Source: Balaenoptera acutorostrata
Lineage: Eukaryota > Chordata > Mammalia > Artiodactyla > Balaenopteridae
NCBI RefSeq assembly: GCF_949987535.1
Contig: NC_080081.1
Span: 52,524,153-52,588,152 of the forward strand
Direction: 5' to 3'
DNA: 64,000 nt
Each line of letters begins with the position of its first letter. Position 1 is the stretch's first letter. The position numbers and the translations under genes are program-made. Of this stretch, positions 37,242 through 49,796 are shown piece by piece. Under the pieces are notes generated by a model. That model was not told the DNA's origin, searched no databases, and saw nothing but the letters and a program-made list of their open reading frames with translations.

Positions 37242-37598
37242 TTATTTTTTTAAAATAAATTTGTTTATTTATTTTTGGCTGTGTTGGGTGTTTGCTGCTA
37301 TGCACGGGCTTTCTCTAGTTGTGGTGAGCTGGGGCTACTCTTCATTGCAGTGTGCAGGCTTCTCATTGCAGTGGCTTCTCTTTTTGTGGAACATGGGCTG
37401 TTGGCGTGTGGGCTTCTGTAGTTGCTGCACATGGGCTCAGTAGTTGTGGTTCGCGAGGTCTAGAGCGCAGGCTCAGTAGTCGTGGCACACGGGCTTAGTT
37501 GCTCCGTGGCATGTGGGATCTTCCCAGACCAGGGCTCGAACCCATGTCCCCTGCATTCACAGGTGGATTCTTAACCACTGCACCACCAGGGGAGTCCC
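37242..37598 (-). mobile_element. CHR-related SINE, longer variant
   Basis: The minus strand starts GGGACTCCCCTGGTGGTGCAG and ends in a TAAATAAA tail. The body has an additional repeated GCAGGCTT/CTCAGTAG segment not seen in the 300-bp copies, and many CpGs are lost, so it is older. The flanking duplication TATYTAGATTTTCTTT (15 of 16 bases equal) lies at 37,226-37,241 and 37,599-37,614. Confidence 0.9.
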
Positions 37599-37614
37599 TA
37601 TCTAGATTTTCTTT

Positions 37615-38539
37615 GGGAGTATTTCAATTTTTTTTTCTTGTTTTTTTCAGGCAAGTATTTCATCTCATATTTTGTTATGAAATACTGTAAAGATATTTTC
37701 AAGCTCTGGGTGATATTACTTCTCACCAGAGAAGATGTACGTACTTTTACTTTTCATATGTACCTATGCTTGGGTACCTACCATCCCCACAGAAGTAATA
37801 AATTATTGGGATAATTTAAAACTAGGCTTCAGTTGTTATGAGGAATGGACTGTTTCTGATTTGCCCTTACTCTTTAGATAGACACTTAGGACCTATATTA
37901 ATGTTGGGATATTTATAAAATATCTTTCTTTTTGGTGGGAACTTAACTTAAATATTAGCCTCCCAACCTGTAATTCTTTGAAAGCACTGCCCAGGTTCTC
38001 AACTTCTCAATCACTGCTTTAGGCAATGGCTATCATCTCAAATGGAAATATTGCACACAATGACAGGCTTGACTTTCATTGTTTTCCTTCCTTCTAGGAT
38101 CTTTATCTAACAAACCTTCCTATCTTGAAGGCTCCCCAATATCTTAAATCAAGTTGTACTAATATATATATATTTTAATATTTCAATAATTAGCTCAAAA
38201 CCCTCTGGTCTACCATTTCCAGCTGAACAACATCTCTGTAAAGTGGCATGAACAAAGATGATGTGATATTTGTGCAGAGTTAGAGCAAAGGAATAAAAAT
38301 TATCCAGAAGCTAATGCAGAAAATACTTGATTTACTATGAAGTGTACGTCAGGAAATGGTGGATCATTCAAAAATGTTGCTGACATTATTGGTTACACAG
38401 CAGAATATTAAATTAGATGACTGAATTTCACCATGCACAATATAAATTTCAGACCTATTAAAGAATTAAAAGTTCATTCTAAATGATGTAGAATAAAATA
38501 AATGATAATATTTCTATAATTTTCAGGAAGAGAAGATGT
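37615..38539. other. Single-copy sequence, nothing recognised
   Basis: No frame of note; the start may continue the decayed L1 on the other side of the SINE. Confidence 0.35.
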
Positions 38540-39190
38540 TCTAAAATAAAGATTCATATACACAAAAATGGAACTGCAAGAAAACACTGACATATTTAAT
38601 GTCACACATTAAATTTAAAAATATTACATATGTCAAAAGCCACTACAGACAAGATAAAAAGACAAGCCAGAAGCAGGAAAATTATTTTTCTCTTGCAATT
38701 AACACCAAAATATATGTACAAAATGAAAAAAAAAAATGAATTGTAGGAAAATATTCAAAAAGAATAGATATGTAAGCCACAGTAGAAAAACACATAGGCG
38801 ATGATGAATCATTAGTATTTTACACAAATTTAAGTTAAAACTATAGGACACTATTCCCTATCTATCAGAATAGCTAAAGGTAAACATTAAAAGTATTGGT
38901 AAGTTTTGGAGAAAGAGTTTTCTTACATTGATCATGGGTATGTAAATTGATAAATCAGTTTTAGAGACAACTGGATACTTTATGAAAATTCATAGATGCT
39001 TATATCCAAAAATGTAGAAATTCTTTTTAAAGTATGCATCTTAGAGAACTTTTACCACATACAGTCATGAAAATAATATAGAATATATTTATTTTAGTAT
39101 CTTTCTTTATAAAAAAAATGGAAATAATGTAAAAAACCATCAAATCAGAATAAATAAATAGATTATGATATATTCTGGAGTACCTAAGTT
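38540..39190 (+). mobile_element. Old L1M ORF2 C-terminal fragment
   Basis: Order of L1 phrases: GTCAAAAGCCACTACAGACA, AGATAAAAAGACAAGCCAGAA, ATCAGAATAGCTAAAGGTAA and TTGATCATGGGTATGTAAATTG. Frames are lost and similarity is low but collinear. Confidence 0.65.
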
Positions 39191-40831
39191 CTTTTGGTAT
39201 CAATTTTCAATTATAGGAGAACCCCTTCTCCACAAGGGGTTTTGCATTGCCACACTTCTTCACGAATTTTCTTCACAACCAGTACAAAGTGGGAAGCTAT
39301 AATTAGACCTGACTCTTCCTTTTGCCCTGTGTGACCTCACATCTTTTGAAGCAGGAAAAAGTAGTACATACTGGTCATGCTTTTCAGTTAGCTCTGGACA
39401 TGCATTTCCCAAGTAGCATTGTCACCCTCCAATCAGTTCCCATTAGTAAAGCTGAGTTTTAATACCATGTTTTTCTTCACAGCTTATTTTATTTTATTTT
39501 ATTTTTTAATTAACTAGACGAGACATATGAGCATCATGAAGCCTTAGAGCAGTAACTAGAATTGGTCACGTTTTAATCTGTGGTGTGTAGAGGGAGGGGG
39601 TTAGAGAAATACAGAAGGTAATGGAGTTTATTCTCTTCCTTTCCTTGTATATCCCCATAGATGATAATATGCTCCCTTTTTCTTATGCTTTGGTTCATTT
39701 TACTGACATCTAGGGTGTGAAGACAGCTGAAGCTAAAGATCAAGAATGAGAAGAAACAGCAGAAGCTTTACTCACTTCTTGTTTTACCTTGTAAATCTTC
39801 TTTTGGCAACACAGAAGCAGACCAGGAGATTAAGAATTAAAAAAATAATAATAATAATAAGATGAGGAGGGGAATGGAGGTTTAGTATTCAGAGTCAACA
39901 TTTGTATTTTGATATTGAGAAGGGACATGACATGGAAGAAATGTGGGAATTTACAGGAGCAGCCAAAGATGTATATTCGGATTGCTTCTGCTTCTTCTGA
40001 CCTTAGTTTTTTGTGTTTCTCTTCAGAGTCATTTCTATATTAACCACTTGCTAATTTTTGATTAATTTTTGCTATACTCAATTTTTTCTGAACACCTTTT
40101 GGCAATAGAGGTCCTCCTTTCTACTAATGTATATTATGAAATATCTTTCATAGAAATATTTCCCAAAAGAGAAAAAAAAGTATCTGAAGTGATTTAGTGT
40201 GAAAAAGATTGTGATGAAAATTGGGAGATTTGACTTCTGGCCCTATTTTTTTTTATGAATTAAATACTCCAGCAATAATGTTCATGTAAGACACAGAGAG
40301 TCTGCTGAACAACGTTTTTTTTCTCATCTGGGTCACTTCCTGATGCTGAATGCTGTCTGGAAACTCTAAAGAAATTTTTAAATTCAGAGATATGTCTGGA
40401 CCACAAATCAGTTATAATGGTTTTACTAAACTGTTATTTTTAAGATACAATTCTACATTTTTGTTTTTTCTGGGGATTTAGAGCGTATAGTATACTTTTG
40501 ATTAAAACTGATGTTAGAAATATTTCAGAATACCGGTTCTAGATTTGGTGGTACAGATAATCAGCTTTGTTATTAAGACAAGTTATTTAACCTTTTTTTT
40601 TCTCCAGTATCAATAATTCTAAAGTGAAAAGTTTGAACTTAACTATTATAAAACTACTTCAGAACTACTCTGTGACTTTTCTTGCTTCATCTAGCATGAT
40701 TTCATACTTGAACCTACCTTCATTTTAGATATTTTATGTTATATAAAATATAGTAATTCTCTACATTTTAATTCAATGCTTAAGTTAAAAAATTAATGAA
40801 TTTCATGAACACATTATTTATTTTATACATC
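39191..40831. other. Single-copy sequence, nothing recognised
   Basis: A weak MIR-like stretch may lie at 40,540-40,680 (ACAAGTTATTTAACC). A perfect small inverted repeat, ACCCCTTCTCC/ACAAGGGGT-like, is near 39,222-39,241. No gene seen. Confidence 0.35.
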
Positions 40832-40843
40832 GAAACAGTTTTC

Positions 40844-41207
40844 TTTTCTTTTAAATTTATTTATTTTATTTTATTTATTTTATCTTTGGCTGAGTTGGGT
40901 CTTCGTTGCTGAGTGCAGGCTTTTCTCTGGTTGCAGAGAGCAGGGCCACTCCTCGTTGCAGTGTGCAGGCTTCTCATTGCAGTGGCTTCTCTTGTTGTGG
41001 AGCATGGGCTCTAGGTATGCAGGCTTCAGTAGCTGTGGCACATGGGCTCAGTAGTTGTGGCTCATGGGTTCTAGAGTGTAGGCTCAGTAGTTGTGGTGCA
41101 CGGGCTTAGTTTCTCCACAGCGTATTGGATCTTCCCGGACCAGGGCCGAACTCATGTCCCCGGCATTGCAAGGCGGATTCTTAACCACTGCGCCACCAGG
41201 GAAGCCC
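40844..41207 (-). mobile_element. CHR-related SINE, longer variant
   Basis: The minus strand starts GGGCTTCCCTGGTGGCGCAG, has the same internal extra repeat as the 37.2-kb copy, and ends in a (TAAA)n-like tail. Near-duplications GAAACAGTTTTC (40,832-40,843) and AAAACAATTTTC (41,208-41,219) flank it. The B box has lost a base (GGTTC region reads AGTTCGGCCC). Confidence 0.9.
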
Positions 41208-41219
41208 AAAACAATTTTC

Positions 41220-43373
41220 AATTCATACATTTTTACCTTTACAGAAGTATAGGTCTGAAAATGATTCCATTATTTTCTTTATAAGTCCCAAGACTTCAAG
41301 AAGTGAAAATACTAATTTATCTCAAAACATTAGAATGTAGCCAAAGAAGCATTCTAAAAATAAGAATCTGTAATCTTAATGTGTTTTGTTTCCAATTAAA
41401 TCACCTACTAAGCAATAGGAAATTCTAGTAGTAAGATTATTAAAATGTGATATTCTAGAAACAGAAGAGAAGTTTTCATTGTCTAAATGATTTGGACACA
41501 GACCTCTGGTTTAATAGCTTTGGATTTCTTTCATTGCAAAATTATATTGCATCTCTGTAATTTTCCTTTTTGGCACAGAGGACAGGTGTTCTACAGATGG
41601 AGAGACAGTTGTGGTTTCATGGGACCTCCTCTCCCAAGCACATTAATATTTGTCACTCACAGGGGTCCTCTTTCTAGGAATGACAAATACCCTCATGCAC
41701 ACTTACTGTCAAAAAAGACCTTAGCATCTGGGAAAAGAGAAGAGATGGTTTACCTTTATTGAGTGTGGGATGGGGGGTGAAGGGAATTCCCTGATGCAAT
41801 CTAGATATTGATTATATAAGAAAGTGGTTTCTTGATCACATGTACTTATGGAAAAGAGGCTATGGTTGCAACACATACTAATTATAACCCAGGAACCAGC
41901 CACCCCCACCCTCACCCTCCACCCCAACATATTCACAAACAAGAGGAGAAAGGCATGCCATGTAAACAGATGGGACATCTCTGGTGATAGTTATAGAAGT
42001 TACAAGACATCTGTGGAAATGATGAGAGATATTGAAGTGAGATTTACAGCTTCATTTATCCGCCCACAAGACCACTTTGCAGACCAGGCTTGGCCCTCTT
42101 TCAGTGAACTAGGTCAATAACATAGTTCATAAAACCCCGTGGGCAGCAGTAGGTGTGGAATAATTACTACAAAGCACTCCTCAGCCATACAGTTACTTGG
42201 GTAGAATAGATGAATCAGGGGATTTGATTAGTTCCTTTTGTGTCCATAACCCCTGATACTCTTTAGTTAATTGAAACTTTCAGTAAACCCACTTGATAAC
42301 TGGGCTCCTGGTGGTAAGAGTATCAGAACCAGAGTGTCTTGGTAACCAAGTTTTAACTTGTATTCCATATTTTGCATCACATTCTAGATATAATAATTTT
42401 GTTTACAAATGGGAGAAAATTTTGAAATATTAGCTGTTAATGAAATTTTTAAAAATGCTTTGTTGTTATTCCACAGGAAAATCATGTTCAAGAAAAATCT
42501 ACCTCTTAGAAAATATGTTTCTTAGCCAGAGCAAGAACTAATACATTTGATTGAACATTTTAAAATTCAGCTTTGCCTTTTTGGTAATATATTTCATCTT
42601 AAAAATATAAGAAAACAGTGAATTTATTTTTTTGCAGAAGAAATTTAGGAAAAGGGTGCTCATTTTAGTGGTGAAAATAAAGAATCAGTACCAGATCTAA
42701 ATATCCACTAGAAAAAGCAAACAAAGAAACAGATGAATGAAAAACACAAAAAGAAAGATCCTAGTTTTGTTCCTCCACAAAACACTCAGTCTTTATTCTT
42801 GCTAAATAGTAAACAGTCGTTAAGTACTTTTCCTGGTCACTGGAGAGGGATCTGGAGGAAAGAGCATACTTACAATCTAATTAAAATAGGAAAATAAAAC
42901 CTCACTAATAAGAACAACAGTATTTCTTTGGTATTCTCTGAAATATGACTTATATAAAAATTTGGTACCATGAGATTATTAAAGAAAAACAATCGTTAAA
43001 GAAATAATCATCTACAAATTCAATTCTTTTCCTTATAGTTTTTAATTTTTAAGAGATGTAATGATTACAAATTTCAATTTGAGAATTTTAAGTTAAAATG
43101 CAAAAATAAATGCTTATAAATAAAAAATAAAATAATATTTAGGTAAAATTATCATCTAAAGCAACATAACATTTTGCTACAGATATATTTTATGTGATGA
43201 AGGAGCACAGGTATAAAAGCTGCAGTCTGTAATGTACTCTAAGCATCATTATAAGATTAAATAAAAATGCAACTTTCAAACTATGCTGGATTTAAGTAAA
43301 TAATTAGCACTATATCAGCTTAATAATCAAATATAGTACAATTAATTTCCATTTTAATGAAAATTTCCATTTT
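41220..43373. other. Single-copy sequence, no gene supported
   Basis: The 41,487-41,762 and 41,848-42,120 frames are ~90 codons, lack known motifs and splice context, and overlap an equal-length reverse frame, so I do not call them. Confidence 0.4.
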
Positions 43374-43507
43374 CCTGTGTCTGGTCCTTTCATCAATTGT
43401 TCAGTATCTAATATTAAGTAGTAATCACTGACTTCAATCTCCTGTGTCTGGTCCTCCATTCAATTGTTCAATATCCAATATTAAGAAATAATCTCCGACT
43501 CAAATCT
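43374..43507. repeat. 67-bp direct tandem duplication
   Basis: Copy one, 43,374-43,440, starts CCTGTGTCTGGTCC and ends CAATCT. Copy two, 43,441-43,507, starts with the same 14 bases and ends AAATCT. The copies are exactly the same length and differ only by scattered substitutions. Confidence 0.93.
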
Positions 43508-44097
43508 CCAGGTTTCCCTTGCAGTTTCAGTGATAGGGAGGAACTTGTTAGTGTGATACTGTGCTCCTAATTAAAGGCTGTACACCTAATCAGAGTCAGC
43601 ATGGCAAAGGCATGAATCTGCAAGTTAACCTCTCTGAATACTAATTAGCATGTGAAAATGTCGAGCACCAGTCTTAATTCACAGTAGATGATCTAGAAGC
43701 ATTATGTTATTGGAATGTCTGTTTGATCTGAAATCTTATTTACAGGGAATGATATCAAAGGTCACATAATTTTGAAAACCAGTCTGTATACACTTAATTA
43801 AACATATCAAGTTTAAGTACCAATCCTTCAAACATTAAAAAAAATATATATATTAGTCTATGATGGCTATGACTGATGATTAAAAAATAACAAGTATTTA
43901 TTACTAATACTAGGTAGCCAGCATAATCTTCCAAATCTAAAATTATATATTGAAAATAGTGTTAAAAAATAAGTAAGTTCATTAAAAACATGGATTTGCT
44001 ATGAATAGTAAATAGCAACTCAAGCCTAAGTTTATTTTTTTTAGATATTTTGAAATGCCCCAAATAAATCTAAAACACAGCACATTTTTTAAATTTT

Positions 44098-44149
<52 letters not shown>

Positions 44150-44150
44150 T
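44098..44150. repeat. (CTTT)n microsatellite derived from L1 poly(A) tail
   Basis: About 13 CTTT units directly at the L1 3' end, on the minus strand (AAAG)n. It is the degenerated and expanded tail. Confidence 0.97.
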
Positions 44151-44525
44151 ACTTTAACATCTTTATTGAAGTATAATTGCTTTACAATGGTGTGTTAGTT
44201 TCTGCTTTAAAACAAAGTGAATCAGTTATACATATACATATGTTCCCATATCTCTTCCCTCTTGCATCTCCCTCCCTCCCACCCTCCATATCCCACCCCT
44301 CTAGGTGGTCACAAAGCACCGAGCTGATCTCCCTGTGCTATGCAGCTGCTTCCCACTAGCTATCTATTTTACATTTGGTAGTCTATATATGTCCATGACA
44401 CTCTCTCACCCTGTCACATCTCACCCCTCCCACTCCCCATATCCTCAAGTCCTTTCTTTAGTAGGTCTGTGTCTTTATTCCCATCTTGCCACTAGGTTCT
44501 TCATGACCTTTTTTTTTTTTTTTCC

Positions 44526-47500
44526 TTAGATTCCATATATATGTGTTAGCATACGGTATTTGTTTTTCTCTTTCTGACTTACTTCACTCTGTATGACAGA
44601 CTCTAACTCCATCCAACTCATTACAAGTACCTCCATTTCATTTCTTTTTATGGCTGAGTAATCTTCCATTGTATATATGTGCCACATCTTTATCCATTCA
44701 TCCAAAGATGGACACTTAGGTTGCTTCCATGTCCTGGATATTGTAAATAGAGCTACAATGAACATTTTGGTACATGACTCTTTTTGAATGATGGTTTTCT
44801 CAGGGTATATGCCCAGTAGTGGGATTGCTGGGTCGTATGGTAGTTCTATTTTTAGTTTTTTAAGGACCCTCCATACTGTTCTCCATAGTGGCTGTATCAA
44901 TTAACATTCCCACCAACAGTGCAAGAGTGTTCCCTTTCCTCCGCACCCTCTCCAGCATTTATTGTTTCTAAATTTTTAATGATGGCCATTCTGACCAGTG
45001 TGAGATGATACCTCATGGTAGTTTTGATGTGCATTTCTCTAATGATTAAGGATGTTGAGCATTCTATCATGTGTCTGTTGGCCATCTGTATATCTTCTTT
45101 GGCAAAATATCTATTTAGGTCTTCTGCCAATTTTTGGATTGGGTTGTTTGTTTTTTTTTATTATTGAGCTGCATGAGCTGCTTGTAAATCTTGGAGATTA
45201 ATACTTTGTCATTTGCTTCATTTGCAAATATTTTCTCCCATTCTGAGGGTTGTCTTTTGGTCTTGTTTATGGTTTCCTTTGCTGTGCAAAAGCTTTTCAG
45301 TTTCATTAGGTCCCATTTATTTATTTGTTTTTTTATTTCCATTTCTCTTCGACTTGGGTCAAAAAGGATCTTGCTGTGATTGATGTCATAGTGTTCTGCC
45401 TATGTTTTCCTCGAAGAGTTTGAAAGTGTCTGGCCTTACATTTAGGTCTTTAATCCATTTTGAGTTTATTTTTGTGTATGGTGTGTTCTAATTTCATTCT
45501 TTTACATGCACCTGTCCAATTTTCCCAGCACCACTTATTGAAGAGGCTGTCTTTTCTCCACTGTATATGCTTGCCTCCTTTATCAAAGATAAGGTGACCA
45601 TATGTGCATGGGTTTATCTCTGGGCTTTCTATCCTGTTCCATTGAACTATATTTCTGTTTTTGTGCCAGTACCAAACTGTCTTGATTACTCTACCTTTGT
45701 AATAAAGTCTGAAGTCAGGGAGCCTGATTCCTCCAGCTCCATTTTTTGTTCTCAAGATTGCTTTGGCTATTCGGGGTCTTTTGTGTCTCCATACAAATTG
45801 TGAAATTTTTTGTTCTAGTTCTGTGAAAAATGCCTGTGGTAGTTTGATAGGGATTGCCTTGAATCTGTAGATTGCTATGGGTAGTAGAGTCATTTTCACA
45901 ATGTTGATTCTTCCAATCTAATAACATTGTATATCTCTCCATCTATTTGTATCATCTTTAATTTCTTTCATCAGTGTCCTATAATTTTCTGCATACAGGT
46001 CTTTTGTCTCCTTAGGTAGGTTTATTCCCAGATATTTTATTCTTTTTGTTGCAATGGTAAACGGGAGTGTTTTCTTAATTTCACTTTCAGATTTTTCATC
46101 ATTAGTATATAGGAATGCAAGAGATTTCTGTGCATTAATTTTGTATCCTGCTAATTTACCAAATTCATTGATTAGCTCTAGTAGTTTTCTGGTGGCAGTT
46201 TTAGGATTCTCTATGTATAGTATCATGTCATCTGCAAACAGTGACAGCTTTACTTCTTCTTTTCTGATTTGGATTCCTTTTAGTTCTTTTTCTTCTCTGA
46301 TTGCTGTGGCTAACACTTCCAAAACTATGTTGAATAATAGCGGTGAGAGTGGGCAACCTTGTCTTGTTCCTGATCTTAGTGGAAATGGTTTCAATTTTTC
46401 AACATTGAGGACAATGATGGCTGTGGGATTGTCATATATGGCCTTTATTATGTTGAAGAAAGTTCCCTCTATGCCTACTTTCTGCAGGGCTTTTATCTTA
46501 AATGGGTGGTGAATTTTGTCGAAAGCTTTCTCTGCATCTATTGAGATGATCATATGGTTTTTCTCCTTCAATTTGTTAATATGATGTATCACGTTGATTG
46601 ATTTGCATATATTGAAGAATCCTTGCATTCCTGGAATAAACCCCACTTGATCATGGTGTATAATCCTTTTAATGTGCTGTTGGATTCTGTTTGCTAGTAT
46701 TTTGTTCAGGATTTTTGCATCTATGTTCATCAGTGATATTGGCCTGTAGTTTTTTTCTTTGTGACATCTTTGTCTGGTTTTGGTATAAGGGTGATGGTGG
46801 CCTCGTAGAATGAGTTGGGGAGTGTTCCTCCCTCTGAAATATTTTGGAAGAGTTTGAGAAAGATAGGTGTTAGCTCTTCTCTAAATGTTTGATAGATTTC
46901 GCCAGTGAAGCCATCTGGTCCTGAGCTTATGTTTGTTGGAAGATTTTTAATCACAGTTTCTATTTCAGTGCAAGTGATTGGTCTGTTCATATTTTCTATT
47001 TCTTCCTGGTTCAGTCTTGGTAGGTTGTGCATTTCTAAGAATCTGTCCATTTCTTCCAGGTTGTCCATTTTATTGGCATAGAGTTGCTTGTAGTAATCTC
47101 TAATGATCGTTTGTATTTCTGCAGTGTCAGTGGTTACTTCTTTTTCATTTCTAATTCTATTGATTTGAGTCTTCTCCCTTTTTCTCTTAATTAGTCTGGC
47201 TAATGGTTTATCAATTTTGTTTATCTTCTCAAAGAACCAGCTTTTAGTTTCGTTGATTTTTGCTATTGTTTCCTTCATTTCTTTTTCATTTATTTCTGAT
47301 CTGATCTTTATGATTTATTTGCTTCTGCTAGTTTTGGGGATTTTTTGCTCTTCTTTCTCCAATTGCTTTAGGTGCAAGGTTAGGTTGTTTATTCGAGATG
47401 TTTCCTGTTTCTTGATGTAAGCTTGTATTTCTCTAAACTTCCCTCTTAGAACTGCTTTTGCTGCATCCCATAGGTTTTGGGTCATCGTGTCTCCATTGTC

Positions 47501-48328
47501 ATTTGTTTCTAGGTATTTTTTAATTTCCCCTTTGATTTCTTCAGTGATCACTTCGTTATTAAGTAGTGTATTGTGTAGCCTCCATGTGTTTGTATTTTTT
47601 ACAGATCTTTTCCTGTAATTGATATCTAGTCTCATAGCGTTGTGGTTGGAAAAGATACTTGATACGATTTCAATTTTCTTAAATTTACCAAGGCTAGATT
47701 TGTGGACCAAGATATGATCTATCCTGGAGAATGTTCCATGAGCACTTGAGAAAAATGTGTATTCTATTGTTTTTGGATGGAAGGTCCTATAAATATCAAT
47801 TAAGTCCATCTTGTTTAATGTATCATTTAAAGCTTGTGTTTCCTTATTTATTTTCATTTTGGATGATCTGTCCATTGGTGAAAGTGGAGTGTTAAAGTCC
47901 CCTACTATGACTGTTTTACTGTCGATTTCCCCTTTTATGGCTGTTAGTATTTGCCTTACGTATTGAGGTGCTCCTATGTTGGGTGCATAAATATTTACAA
48001 TTTTTATACATTCCTCTTGGATCGATCCCTTGATCATTATATAGTGTCCTTCTTTGTCTCCTGTAATAGTCTTTATTTTAAAGTCTATTTTGTCTGAAAT
48101 GAGAATTGCTACTCCAGCTTTCTTTTGATTTCCATTTGCATGGAATATCTTTTTCCATCCCCTCACTTTCAGTCTGTATGCTTCTCTAGGTCTGAAGTGG
48201 GTCCCTTGTAGACAGCACATATATGGGTCTTGTTTTTTTATCCATTCAGCCAGTCTGTGTCTTTTGGTGGGAGCATTTAATCCATTTACATTAAAGGTAA
48301 TTATCGATATGTATGTTCCTATTCCCAT
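44526..48328 (-). pseudogene. L1 ORF2, nearly full-length but broken
   Basis: The start ATG at 48,328 opens a 337-codon frame holding the whole endonuclease: FNVNGLN, then NIYAPN, VGDFNTPL and SRIDHILVHKS. The residue expected to be the catalytic Glu of LQETHF is Gly (LQGTHF). The next pieces are 47,278-46,730 (start of [16 protein letters not shown]), 46,730-45,918 (RT core, [10 protein letters not shown] and LFADDMILY), 45,899-45,450, 45,342-45,115, 45,130-44,897 and 44,900-44,526 (C-terminus). Each junction is a frameshift or stop. Total span is about 1,267 codons, normal for L1. The catalytic FADD box itself is intact. Confidence 0.93.
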
Positions 48329-48386
48329 TTTCTTAAATGTTTTGGGTTTGTTATTGTAGGTGTTTTCCTTCTCTTGTGTTTCTTGC

Positions 48387-49280
48387 CTAGAGAAGTTCCT
48401 TTAGCATTTGTTGTAAAGCTGGTTTGGTGGTGCTGAACTCTCTCAGCTTTTGCTTGTCTGTAAAGGTTTTAATTTCTCCATCAAATCTGAATGAGATCCT
48501 TGCTGGGTAGAGTAACCTTGGTTGTAGGTTTTTCTCCTTCATCACTTTAAGTATATCCTGCCACTCCCTTCTGGCTTGCAGAGTTTCTGCTGAAAGATCA
48601 GCTGTTAACCTTATGGGGATTCCCTTGTGTGTTATTTGGTGTTTTTCCCTTGCTTCTTTTTATACGTTTTCTTTATATTTAATTTTTGATAGTTTGATTA
48701 ATATGTGTCTTGGCCTGTTTCTCCTTGGATTTATCCTGTATGGGACTCTCTGTGCTTCCAGGACTTGATTAACTATTTCCTTTCCCATATTAGGGAAGTT
48801 TTCAACTATAATCTCTTCAGATATTTTCTCAGTTCCTTTCTTTTTCTCTTCTTCTTCTGGGACCCCTATAATTCGAATGTTGGTGTGTTTAATGTTGTCC
48901 CAGAGGTCTCTGAGACTGTCCTCAGTTCTTTTCATTCTTTTTTCTTTATTCTGCTCTGCAGTAGTTATTTCCACTAGTTTATCTTCCAGGTCACTTATCT
49001 GTTCTTCTGCCTCAGTTATTCCGCTATTGATCCCATCTAGAGTATTTTTAATTTCGTTTATTGTGTTTTTCATCGTTGCTTGGTTCTTCTTTAGTTCTTC
49101 TACATCCTTGTTAAATGTTCCTTGCATTTTGTCTATTCTATTTCCAAGATTTTGGATCATCTTTACTATCATTATTCTGAATTCTTTTTCAGGTAGACTG
49201 CCTATTTCTTCTTCATTTGTTAGGTCTGGTGTGTTTTGACCCTGCTCCTTCACCTGCTGTGTGTTTTTTTGTCTTCTCAT
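48387..49280 (-). pseudogene. L1 ORF1, N-terminal two thirds open, C-terminus shifted
   Basis: The start ATG at 49,280 (MRRQKNTQQVKEQGQNTPDL) opens a 206-codon frame. It covers the N-terminus, the coiled coil (NRIDKMQGTFNKDVEELKKN) and the RRM (SLRDLWDNIKHTNIRIIGVP, NFPNMGKEIVNQVLEAQRVP, INPRRNRPRHILIKLSKI). It stops at 48,660 after KYKENV, where the 60-kb copy instead reads KEKILTAAREK. The remaining C-terminal domain down to the TAG at 48,387-48,389 is present but in other frames. The encoded RNA chaperone would therefore lack its C-terminal domain. Confidence 0.92.
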
Positions 49281-49796
49281 TTTGCTTATCTTACTGTGTT
49301 TGGGGGTCTCCTTTTCACAGGCTGCAGGTTCGTAGTTCCCGTTGTTTTTGGTATCTGTCCCCAGTGGCTAAGGTTGGTTCAGTGGGTTGTGTAGACTTCC
49401 TGGTGGAGGGGACTAGTGCCTGTGTTCTGGTGGATGAGGTTGGATCTTGTCTTTCTCCTGGGCACGTCCACATCTGGTGGTGTGTTTTGGGGGTGTCTTC
49501 GGCCTTATTATGATTTTAGGCAGCCTCTCTGCTAATGGATGGGGCTGTGTTCCTGTCTTGCTAGTTGTTTGGCATAGGGTGTCCAGCATTGTAGCTTGCT
49601 GGTCGTTGAGTGAAGCTGGGTCTTGATGTTGAGATGGAGATCTCTGAGTGATTTTCACCATTTGGTATTACGTGGAGCTGGGAGGTCTCTTGTGGACCAT
49701 TGTCCTGAAGTTGGCTCTCCCACTTCAGAGGCATAGCCCTGATGCCTGCCTGGAGCACCAACAGCCTTTCATCCACACAGCTGAGAATATAAGGGA

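Noticed and set aside
41848..42120. A 90-codon frame in unique DNA
   Set aside because: No domain, no splice signals in frame, and an equal-length frame on the other strand; expected by chance over 64 kb.
46054..46512. A 152-codon plus-strand frame
   Set aside because: Shadow of the L1 RT domain on the minus strand; a closely similar shadow occurs at 19.9-20.5 kb.
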